Shown: positions 1 through 4,733, counted from the stretch's first letter. The stretch: DNA of 5,108 nucleotides from JBOGJI01 sp050747865 (GCA_050747865.1 JBOGJI010000274.1:1-5108); one strand, 5' to 3'. A program made the numbers and translations. The notes: generated from the letters alone by a model not told the origin.

Positions 1-49
1 TCACCGGGCCGCTGCGTCGGCCCTGGGCCGGCATCCCAGCCGGCACGGA

Positions 50-530
50 GAGATGTCTTCGATCTGTCATCCCCTTTCTCACAGCGCCTCGTGGCGCACC
101 TTCGACTTCCTCGGCTTCCACCATCGCTGGGTGCGCGGTGCCAGCCCGCCAGGCACGTCGCCTTCCTCGCCCGCTGGCCCGCACGTCAGGCGATGCAGCA
201 CGCACCGTCCGACAGTCCACGACGCGCCAGCGGCTGCTGCTCCCCGTCGATCAAGTCACGCGGGAGATCAACACCTTCTTGCGCGGCTGGGCGGGCTACT
301 TCCGCTACGGGAACTCGGCCCGCCACTTCGACGCGATCACCGGCTACGCGTTCAACCGCCTCGCCCTGTTCGTCGGCAAGCGCCAGCAGCGGGGTCGTGG
401 CTACGGCCGCTGGCTCGTCCAGGGGTCGGACCGCGTCGGCCTGATCAGCCTCAACGGATCCGTCATCGCGCCCAGGCCCAACCGGGACTGGCGGGGATCG
501 CCGAATGCCGGCGGTGAAGGACGTCGGTGA
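50..530 (+). pseudogene. Group II intron reverse transcriptase/maturase, C-terminal part, frameshifted
   Basis: The protein family (LtrA-type) splices and mobilises its host intron. Only the region after the reverse transcriptase domain is visible. FDFLGFHHRW (about 104-133, frame 2) is the segment that joins the RT domain to the maturase domain. The reading then appears to move to frame 1 (ARHVAFLARWPARQAM, about 148-195) and on to frame 3 from about 210. Frame 3 carries the maturase X-domain signature INTFLRGWAGYFRYGNSARH, followed by a basic tail (GKRQQRGRGYGRW), and ends at TGA 528-530. Two frame changes within 120 bases mean the gene is decayed. Before 100 the resemblance is weak; a possible DVFDL segment lies in frame 1 near 49-63. 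The family call is firm, and the exact indel positions are approximate. Confidence 0.85.
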
Positions 531-561
531 GCCGTGTGCGGGAGAACCGCATGCACGGTTC
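529..561 (+). ncRNA. Group II intron domain V
   Basis: This is the catalytic hairpin of the intron. The sequence starts GAGCCGTG and ends CACGGTTC. These arms pair as an 8-bp lower stem (529-536 with 554-561, including one G-U pair), containing the AGC catalytic triad at 530-532. A two-base bulge (TG, 552-553) on the 3' side separates this from a 5-bp upper stem (537-541 with 547-551) closed by a short GAGAA loop. Length (33 nt), bulge position and triad all match the family. It starts within the maturase stop codon, as is common in bacterial introns. Confidence 0.92.
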
Positions 562-564
562 GAT

Positions 565-634
565 GGGGGGCGGGAGGAGACCAGCGCCAGTCGGCCACGG
601 CCGCGCGGCGCCAGGCGCCTCCCGCCTACCCGAC
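565..634 (+). ncRNA. Group II intron domain VI with bulged branch-point A and 3' splice site
   Basis: The G-rich arm 565-577 pairs with 618-631 as a 13-bp helix interrupted by a single unpaired A at 628. Three G-C pairs lie below the A (565-567 with 629-631) and ten pairs above it. This is the expected geometry of the lariat branch point. The A is the seventh base from the inferred intron end at 634, within the usual 7-8 base spacing. The inner part (584-588 with 607-611) can extend the helix. Because the RNA domains look intact while the protein is broken, splicing could still be possible if a maturase acts in trans. Confidence 0.88.
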
Positions 635-2174
635 ACATCCTCCTTCCTCTCGGTCGAGGAGTCGTTCGCGGTCGAGCGGAGTCTCCCGCACGGGCACGTC
701 GAGGCCGCGCTGGCGATGGCCAGGCGGCTCGGGCTCGCCCGCCTGCTCGACCGCGCGCCCTCGCGCGAGCGCTCGCTCTGCCTGGCGATGCTGGTCGGGG
801 CGCGTGCTGCAGCCGGCCTCGAAACTGGCGACGGCGCGGGCGCTTGCCGACTCCACGCTCGCCGCCGGGCTGGGCGTGGAGGGAGCCGACGAGGACGACC
901 TCTACCGAGCGCTCGACTGGCTGTCCGAGCGCCAGCAGGCGATCGAGCGCCGCCTCGCCCGCCGCCACCTGCGTCCCGGCGAGCACGCCCTACGACGTCT
1001 CCTCGAGCTACTTCGAGGGCCGCAGCTGCCCGCTCGCCCGGCGCGGCCACTCGCGCGACCGCCGGCGCGGCTCGCTCCAGCTCGTGTACGGGCTCCTCTG
1101 CGACCGGCGTGGCCGCCCGACCGCGGTCGAGGTCTTCCCCGGCTCGCTGCACGACGACCAGACCGTGCCCGACCGGCTCGCCGCGCTCAGCGAGCGCTTC
1201 GGCTGCGAGCGGCTCGTGCTCTGCGTCGACCGGGGCATGGTCACCGAGGCGAACCTGGATGCGATCGCGCAGGTCGGCTTCGCCTTCATCAGGGCGCTCA
1301 GGGCGCCGCAGGTGAAGCGGCTCGCCAAGCAGGGGGCGCTGCAGCTCTCGCTCCTCGACCAGCTCGACCTGGCCGAGATCGACAGTGACGACTTCCCGGG
1401 CGAGCGGCTGGTCGTCTGCCGCAACCCGCTCGTCGGCCAGAGCGGACGCGCAAGCGCGAGGCGCTTTTGCAGGCGACCGAGGCGGAGCTGGAGGCGATCG
1501 CCGCCAGGGTCGGGCGGGGCACGCTCGCGGGCGAGGCGGAGATCGGGCTCGCCGTCGGCGCCCTCCGGGACCGCCACCGGGTCAGGAAGCACTTCAGGAT
1601 CGAGATCACCGCCGCGACGCTGCGCTTCGAGCGCCGCGAGGCCGAGGTCGCCGCCGAGGCCGCCCTCGACGGCATCTACATCCTCCGCACAACCGTCGCC
1701 GCCGAGCAGCTCGAAGCCGCCGACGTCGTCCGCTCCTACAAGCAGCTCGCCCAGGTCGAGCGCGCCCATCGCAGCCTCGAGGGCCCCGATCTCGAGCTCA
1801 GGCCGATCCAGCACCGGCTCGAAGAGCGCGTGCGCGCACACGTCTTCCTCTGCACGCTCGCCTACTACCTCGAGTGGCACCTGCGCTACTGCTGGCGCGA
1901 GCTCCTCTACGCCGACGAACACCCACCGCTCGCCGCCGACCCGGTCAAACCGAGCCAGCGCTCAGCACAGGCCGAGCGCAAGGCGCGGCGCAAGCAGACC
2001 GCCGACGGCGACGCCTGCCACTCCTGGCCGACCCTGCTGCGCCACCTCGGCCTCCGCTGCCGCAACACGATTCGCCTCGCCGGCACCGACGCCCTCTTCG
2101 AGCGACTCACCCAGCCGACGCCCGCCCAGGCCCGCGCGCTCGAGCTCTTCCAGACCGCCGAACTGCCGCCGTAG
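635..2174 (+). pseudogene. IS1634-family transposase, N-terminus missing, three frameshifts
   Basis: This is a DDE transposase that cut and pasted its insertion sequence; it is now broken. The reading starts in frame 2 right after the intron (VERSLPHGHVEAALAMARRL) and moves to frame 3 at about 797-800 through one extra G (VLQPASKLATARAL, then DLYRALDWLSERQQAIE). It moves to frame 1 at about 990 through a two-base loss (YDVSSSYFEGRSCPLARRG, LQLVYGLLCDRRGRP), and back to frame 3 at about 1435-1440 through a one-base loss (TRKREALLQATEAELEAI). It ends at TAG 2172-2174. The catalytic triad is visible: D in YDVSSSYFEG (994-996), D in VDRGM (1228-1230) and E in QVERAHRSLEG (1758-1760). From memory of the family, roughly the first 70-80 residues are absent because the intron boundary falls there. 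No terminal inverted repeat was recognised. Confidence 0.88.
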
Positions 2175-2404
2175 TCACGACCGAGCCAGCCCGCCCGCAG
2201 CACCACCGCCGCAGGCAAGCCGAAAACGGCCGCCGCTCAGGGGAACTTCGGCCTAACGACGGCCACCACGGTTTCGTTCGCCTCGAACCGCCAGCATTTC
2301 GTTCGCGTGCGCTTCCCGTGAGCCGCCAGGGTTTCGTTCGCTCGTGACGCCCGCACCGCCTCGCACGCTCGCCGTGTTGGCGTTGCAACGGCGGAAGCGA
2401 TGCG
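2175..2404. other. Non-coding stretch between IS1634 remnant and HTH transposase start
   Basis: No reading frame here looks like a real gene. The segment contains the likely 3' non-coding end of the IS1634 element and three direct copies of a TTTCGTTCG motif (2272-2280, 2297-2305, 2332-2340). No promoter or terminator is evident. Confidence 0.5.
2265..2341 (+). repeat. Three-copy direct repeat with TTTCGTTCG core
   Basis: Three copies of TTTCGTTCG lie in the same orientation at intervals of 25 and 35 bases. Copies two and three share a longer context (CCGCCAG, two variable bases, then the core and a C or G). Multiple short subterminal repeats of this kind occur at the ends of some insertion sequences, for example the IS21 family, but no partner end could be identified. 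They lie about 65 bases before the truncated HTH transposase start and may be its element's end. Confidence 0.55.
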
Positions 2405-2557
2405 ATGGCCCGGACGGAGGAGGAGCTTCGTAAGGAGGCGGTGAGGCGGCGGCTGGCGAGCGAGGCTACGGCGGAGATCGCCCGTTCGCTGGGGCGCTCG
2501 GCGCGCTGGGTGCAGAAGTGGGTGGGGCGGCAGGTGAGGTTGCCGCGATCTCGTTGA
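2405..2557 (+). pseudogene. Helix-turn-helix N-terminus of an IS481-like transposase, truncated by an IS3 end
   Basis: An ATG opens a 50-codon frame with a clear helix-turn-helix: EAVRRRLASEATAEIARSLG, then a recognition-helix region SARWVQKWVGR. This pattern is typical of the N-terminal DNA-binding domain of IS481-like (or related IS630/IS3-type) transposases, in which a longer catalytic domain follows. Here the genuine sequence stops at about codon 43. From 2535 the bases are the terminus of an IS3-family element, which adds seven unrelated codons (VRLPRSR) and a chance TGA at 2555-2557. No catalytic residues remain. Upstream GGCGGAAG is only a weak ribosome binding site. The HTH is clear; the exact transposase family is less sure. 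Confidence 0.7.
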
Positions 2558-2561
2558 CACC
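2535..2561 (+). repeat. Terminal inverted repeat of the IS3-family element
   Basis: The sequence from TGAGGTTGCC to TTGACACC lies between the broken HTH frame and the IS3 transposase stop codon. It has the TG start and internal TCGTTGACAC segment that I associate with IS3-family ends. The mate repeat is not in the window, so the call rests on position and resemblance only. Confidence 0.6.
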
Positions 2562-2567
2562 TCAGGG

Positions 2568-2686
2568 CTATGCGGCGATGGCCGCCTCCAGGTGTTGATC
2601 TTCTTTTTTTCATTCTCTCGTACTCGAGCTCGTAGTTCAACGGGGCTGCGGTAGCCGAGCGTGGAGTGGCGCCTCCTCGGGTTGTA
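2568..2686 (-). pseudogene. IS3-family transposase (OrfB) C-terminal exon, frameshifted
   Basis: The minus strand reads YNPRRRHSTLGYRSPV from 2686 downward. This is the hallmark C-terminal segment of the rve-type integrase domain in IS3 OrfB. Past about 2637 the frame slips: NYELEYERMKK continues in a second frame. After an A7 run (2604-2610) a third frame reads EDQHLEAAIAA and stops at TAG 2570-2568, a normal distance from the element end. So one indel lies near 2637 and another probably in the A7 tract. The D-D-E catalytic residues lie in the missing upstream part. The start is not a translation start but the boundary with the group II intron; the 5' exon is absent from the window. Confidence 0.8.
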
Positions 2687-2748
2687 GTAGGGTCGGCGGC
2701 GGGGCGCCGGTGCCAGCCTTGCGGCCGGTGGTTTCCCCACCGCCGCCC
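2687..2748 (-). ncRNA. Second group II intron: domain VI with bulged A and 3' splice site
   Basis: On the minus strand 2748-2735 pairs with 2704-2690 as a helix of 3 plus 11 bp, broken only by an unpaired A at 2693. Bases 2748-2746 pair with 2692-2690 below the bulge. Bases 2745-2740 pair with 2699-2694 above it, then one G-U pair and four more G-C pairs follow. The A is the seventh base from the inferred intron end at 2687, which finishes in TAC. This geometry is identical to that of the intron ending at 634. The base after the end starts the TAC AAC codons of the IS3 transposase. Confidence 0.8.
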
Positions 2749-2750
2749 TC

Positions 2751-2798
2751 GAACCGTACGTGCGCGTTCCCGCGCTCTCCACGGGCATGCCGGTGCTC
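2751..2798 (-). ncRNA. Domain V-like segment of the second group II intron, atypical 5' arm
   Basis: The minus strand carries CGCACGTACGGTTC (2764-2751), the usual 3' arm of group II domain V. An upper stem GCGCG/CGCGC and a GGAA loop precede it. The expected 5' arm (GAGCCGT plus two or three bases) is not intact: GAGC at 2798-2795 is separated from CCGTG by about ten bases, and a further GAGA interrupts the path to the upper stem. The region is 48 bases rather than about 34. It may be a damaged or divergent domain V. As in the first intron, its GAGC overlaps a TGA stop codon. Confidence 0.55.
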
Positions 2799-2921
2799 AT
2801 TCGGCGATCTGGGTGGTAAGCCGCTCGAGGCTGATGGCGGAGTCGCGCGGGGCGACCTCGCCCGTCTCCCAGGGCGTCGGGATCTTCTTCCCGCGGTAGC
2901 GGTAGCGGGTGACGAAGCAGT
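2797..2921 (-). pseudogene. Orphan C-terminal coding tail, function not recognised
   Basis: The minus strand has an open frame ending at TGA 2799-2797 that reads VTRYRYRGKKIPTPWETGEV and then DSAISLERLTTQIAE. Almost every third codon position is G or C, as in genuine genes of this window, so it is probably the true C-terminus of a lost protein. No family was recognised. The frame has no start of its own: upstream it merges into a wrong frame of the IS110 remnant near 2922. The stop overlaps the presumed domain V of the second group II intron, a position normally held by an intron-encoded protein, but it does not resemble a maturase tail. An alternative frame gives LLRHPLPLPRE, a weak match to how IS110 proteins continue. 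Confidence 0.4.
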
Positions 2922-3280
2922 GCGTAGGTCGCGCGGGGCGACGTACGCCTCTGGCAGCAGGTCGGTGCGCAGCAGGTGCGCGAGCGTACGCGCGTCGACC
3001 GCATCGATCTTCACTCGCGCCGCCGCGATCGCCCGCGTCCGCAGCGGATGCGCGAGATGCAATGCAGCTCGTGCTCGTCCGCCTCAAGCAGCTCCGCCAG
3101 CCACTCCCGGCCGAAGGTCGCCTCAAGCGCCACCCTCGCCTCGCCACCCAACTCGGCGAGGATCGCCCGCAGCGCCTCCGGCTCGTTCGCGACGTTGCCC
3201 GACAGCAACTCGTTCCCATCCTCGGCGAGCGCCGTCACGTGCGAGCGCTTCCGGTGCAGGTCGATACCGACGTAGATCAT
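2922..3280 (-). pseudogene. IS110-family transposase, N-terminal DEDD nuclease domain only, frameshifted
   Basis: The ATG at 3280-3278 begins MIYVGIDLHRKRSHVTALAE, the start of the RuvC-like DEDD domain of IS110 transposases. LGGEARVALEATFGREWLAE carries the second acidic residue. At 3057-3066 a 5-base unit is duplicated, so the frame breaks after HELH and resumes as LHLAHPLRTRAIAAARVK, IDAVDARTLAHLL (the last two acidic residues) and LLPEAYVAPRDLR. Sequence recognisable as IS110 ends near 2922. The family is about 400 residues with a C-terminal catalytic-serine domain; only about 120 residues remain here. A good ribosome binding site (GGAGG at 3292-3288, 7 bases before the ATG) supports the start. 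The leader upstream can fold into a long hairpin. Confidence 0.88.
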
Positions 3281-3284
3281 CGTC

Positions 3285-3352
3285 GGGCCTCCTTCCGTCC
3301 GATTTGCACTCGCCCCGGCATAGCGCCGGGACAGGACGGGCTCAGGAGACCC
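3285..3352 (-). promoter_or_regulatory. Nested hairpin in the IS110 leader, covering its ribosome binding site
   Basis: Arms at 3285-3293 and 3344-3352 (GGG-C-CTCCT with AGGAG-A-CCC) pair with one mismatch. Inside them 3295-3300 pairs with 3334-3339 (CCGTCC/GGACGG), and inside that 3314-3319 pairs with 3325-3330 (CCCGGC/GCCGGG, loop ATAGC). In the transcript toward the transposase, the GGAGG ribosome binding site lies in the outer arm and would be hidden. IS110 elements are known to encode a structured bridge RNA in the non-coding left end, upstream of the transposase, so this could be part of one. An SD-masking hairpin is the simpler reading. Confidence 0.5.
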
Positions 3353-3360
3353 GCTCCTTC

Positions 3361-4207
3361 ATGGCATCAAGAAAGCGGGGGCGGTCCACGGCCCGGGGCG
3401 CTTGCGCCGCTTGCCTACGTGAGCGCTCGCGAGCTGAGCCTGCCGCCGCAGGCGCGCACCCGCTACGCGGGGCGGAGCTTCCCTGGTCGCTTCCGCTCGA
3501 GGGCGGGGAGACGGCCACCCTGCGCGCGCTCTTCCTCCACTCCTCGGAGGAGGAGCAAGCCTGCTGGGCAAGCCGCGCCAAGCAGCTTGCCCGCGCCGAG
3601 GAGGCGCTCGCCCGAATCGAGCCCGGCCTCGGCGGACACCACTATCCCGACCGAGCCTCCGTCGGGCGCCGCCTCGCCCAGCTGCTCACCGGCACCCCGG
3701 GACGCTTCCTGCGCGCCCAGGCCGGTGGGCAGGAGGACAATCCGACACTCCGTTTCTGGCGCGACGAGGAGGCGATCCGGGCAGAGCGAGCGCCTGGACG
3801 GGATCTGCTGCCTGATCACGAACGTCCCCGAGCGGGCCGATGCCTCCAGCCTCCGTGCCTGGTACAAGGAGCAGACGCGCGTCGAGCGCACCCACCGCAG
3901 CTCAAGGGGCCGCTGCGCGTGAGCCCGCTCTTCCTCCAGAGCGACGCTCGCAGCGTCGCTCTGATCGCCGTCTGCGCCTTCGCACTCCTCGACTACACTC
4001 TCGGACGAGGTCCGCCGCTGCTACCCGGAGGGCCTCGCCGCCCTCGGGGAGGGAAGGCGCGGGCTGGCCACCGCCCGGAGCGTGTTCGCGCTCCTCGACC
4101 AGCTCGAGCTCGTCCACGCGCACGGGCGGAAGCCGGTCCGGCCGTCGAGGGCCCCGCTCCTGCCCACGAACTCCTCGAGCGACTTGCCGCGTGTCGCTGA
4201 GCGCTAG
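3361..4207 (+). pseudogene. Second IS1634-family transposase, C-terminal half, several frameshifts
   Basis: This is a transposase remnant distinct from the one at 635-2174. It reads AYVSARELSLPPQARTRYAG in frame 2 (3413-3472), then frame 1 (LRALFLHSSEEEQ, RAKQLARAEEALARIEPGLG, LRFWRDEEAIRAE) to about 3783. It then reads frame 2 (SERLDGICCLITNVPERADA, AWYKEQTRVERTHRS), frame 1 from about 3899 after loss of one base (LKGPLRVSPLFLQSDARSVA), and frame 2 from about 3998 (LSDEVRRCYPEGLAALGEGR) to TAG 4205-4207. The YKEQTRVERTHRSLKGPLRV block contains the catalytic E of the IS1634 group. Both catalytic Asp residues lie in the missing N-terminal half. The left boundary with the IS110 leader is uncertain; family resemblance is clear from about 3413 and possible from 3361. 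Confidence 0.78.
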
Positions 4208-4222
4208 CTGCCAAGCCAGCCC

Positions 4223-4238
4223 TGCCGAAGTGCCGAAG
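4223..4238 (+). repeat. 8-bp tandem duplication (TGCCGAAG twice)
   Basis: TGCCGAAG occurs at 4223-4230 and again at 4231-4238 with no gap and no mismatch, shortly after the transposase stop codon. Confidence 0.7.
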
Positions 4239-4319
4239 ATGCGTGTAGAGAGTGGGAATGGGCGCAGCATCCTGCTATCAGGTGTGAGCTGAGGCCCGCG
4301 CCACCCCTGAGCTGTGGTC

Positions 4320-4357
4320 GCAACCCGGACTGCGACCGGCAACCCGGACTGCGACCG
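4320..4357 (+). repeat. 19-bp perfect tandem duplication
   Basis: The unit GCAACCCGGACTGCGACCG at 4320-4338 is repeated exactly at 4339-4357. The first copy also lies in an inverted repeat: GGTCGCA (4316-4322) pairs with TGCGACC (4331-4337) around an 8-base loop, so it can form a hairpin. No T-tract follows, so a rho-independent terminator is not indicated. Confidence 0.85.
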
Positions 4358-4372
4358 GACTTCCCAGCGAGT

Positions 4373-4392
4373 TTCGCCTATCTTCGCCTATC
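4373..4392 (+). repeat. 10-bp perfect tandem duplication
   Basis: TTCGCCTATC occurs at 4373-4382 and immediately again at 4383-4392. Confidence 0.8.
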
Positions 4393-4408
4393 ACTTATAA
4401 GCTAAGTG
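4392..4408. repeat. Small inverted repeat (6-bp stem, 5-base loop)
   Basis: CACTTA at 4392-4397 pairs with TAAGTG at 4403-4408 around TAAGC. The stem is short and AT-containing, and no T-run follows. It could be a weak hairpin or a protein site, but no function can be assigned. Confidence 0.4.
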
Positions 4409-4538
4409 GCAGCCGAAGAGCCCGCAAGGCCGAGAGAGAAAAAAGCCCGCAAAGCCGCCCGCGAAAGCCGAAAGAGAAGCTCCGAATGAGGCACCGAGGA
4501 AGCGGAGTGCGGCGCAAAACGCTCGCGACCTGCGCTGA
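4401..4538 (+). pseudogene. Possible decayed C-terminal coding tail, Lys/Pro/Ala-rich
   Basis: Frame 3 is open from the TAA at 4398 to TGA at 4536-4538 and reads RERKKPAKPPAKAEREAP followed by EAPRKRSAAQNARDLR. There is no start codon and no ribosome binding site. The basic, Pro/Ala-rich composition is like the disordered tail of a DNA- or ribosome-associated protein, but a purine-rich non-coding stretch can give the same impression. Third-position GC is less marked than in the confident genes of the window. It is reported because it is the only frame here with a protein-like look; no family is recognised. Confidence 0.2.
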
Positions 4539-4628
4539 GTGCCTGCCGGCCACGATGCCCGTCCACTCTGCATGAAAGCATCGGTCGTCGCGGCGTCATC
4601 CTCGCGGCTCTACCTCTTTGGGTCTAGC

Positions 4629-4682
4629 GATATTTCGTTCTTGACAAGTGCGATGGATATTTCGTTCTTGACAAGTGCGATG
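4629..4682 (+). repeat. 27-bp perfect tandem duplication carrying TTGACA
   Basis: A 27-base unit that begins GATATTTCGTTC and ends TTGACAAGTGCGATG is present at 4629-4655 and repeated exactly at 4656-4682. Each copy contains a consensus -35 hexamer TTGACA (4641-4646 and 4668-4673). It also contains TTTCGTTC, the core seen three times near 2272-2340. The repeat ends 51 bases before the start codon of the downstream gene. Confidence 0.92.
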
Positions 4683-4696
4683 AAGTGAGATATAGA
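4668..4696 (+). promoter_or_regulatory. Sigma-70-type promoter for the secreted-protein gene
   Basis: TTGACA at 4668-4673 is followed by a 17-base spacer and TATAGA at 4691-4696 (TATAAT consensus, four of six matches). Transcription would start near 4703, giving a leader of about 30 bases before the ATG at 4734. The upstream TTGACA copy (4641-4646) has no -10 element at proper spacing, so only the downstream copy looks used. The AT-rich composition here contrasts with the surrounding high-GC DNA. Confidence 0.72.
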
Positions 4697-4733
4697 ATGG
4701 CTCACTCTCGTTCAGCGACAGAGAGATGTCAGA

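Larger units (their letters stand above)
1..634 (+). mobile_element. Group II intron, 3' portion (5' part lies outside the window)
   Basis: This stretch contains the end of a bacterial group II intron: the tail of its intron-encoded protein, then domain V and domain VI. The order and spacing are as in known bacterial introns, with the protein's stop codon overlapping the first base of domain V. The inferred 3' splice boundary is after 634, where the sequence ends in GAC, fitting the usual terminal AY of group II introns. The next bases (from 635) read as IS1634-family transposase, so the intron appears to sit inside that gene. The 5' part of the intron and its 5' exon are not visible. The encoded protein is broken, so any mobility would need a maturase supplied from elsewhere. 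Confidence 0.85.
2535..2686 (-). mobile_element. IS3-family insertion sequence, 3'-terminal fragment
   Basis: The fragment consists of the end of the transposase gene on the minus strand and the element's terminus. Its outer boundary at 2535 begins TGAGGTTGCCGCGATCTCG, which resembles the terminal inverted repeats of IS3-family elements and starts with the family's terminal TG. It interrupts the HTH transposase frame exactly there. Its inner boundary at 2686/2687 is the 3' splice site of a group II intron, so this IS was itself a target. The other end of the element is not found in the window. Confidence 0.72.
4208..4628. other. Non-coding region rich in short perfect tandem duplications
   Basis: No convincing gene is seen. 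The stretch follows the second transposase stop and contains three exact two-copy tandem repeats (8, 19 and 10 bp), a small inverted repeat, a purine-rich segment (4411-4500) with a short Lys/Pro/Ala-rich open frame, and then ordinary sequence up to the promoter region. A fourth tandem repeat begins at 4629. Base composition is less GC-rich than the mobile-element block. Confidence 0.5.

Noticed and set aside
186..986. A long minus-strand open frame opposite the intron and transposase
   Set aside because: Its composition is Arg/Ala/Pro-rich antisense of the maturase and IS1634 frames, with no motif or ribosome binding site.
1008..1922. A 304-codon minus-strand open frame opposite the first IS1634 transposase
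   Set aside because: It is the antisense mirror of a well-supported transposase; long mirror frames are expected at this GC content.
505..2256. A 583-codon open frame on the plus strand
   Set aside because: It is true transposase only between about 991 and 1437. The rest is Arg/Ser/Pro-rich shadow translation in a high-GC region where the transposase continues in other frames.
2265..2341. Three spaced repeats as a CRISPR array
   Set aside because: The conserved core is only about 9 bases, the spacing is 25 and 35 bases, and no cas gene or leader is present.
2604..2610. A7 tract in the IS3 transposase as a programmed frameshift site
   Set aside because: Programmed shifting in IS3 elements occurs between orfA and orfB. 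This tract is near the end of OrfB and a second indel lies nearby, so decay is the better explanation.
2710..4200. A 496-codon open frame on the plus strand
   Set aside because: It crosses antisense IS110 and intron sequence before entering one frame of the second IS1634 remnant. It is not one gene.
4316..4357. GC-rich hairpin as a rho-independent terminator
   Set aside because: No T-run follows the stem, and the second repeat copy follows immediately.
4391..4573. Minus-strand open frame with a hydrophobic Phe/Ala/Gly stretch
   Set aside because: It is antisense to a purine-rich segment. It has no ribosome binding site, and the hydrophobic look follows from the base composition.
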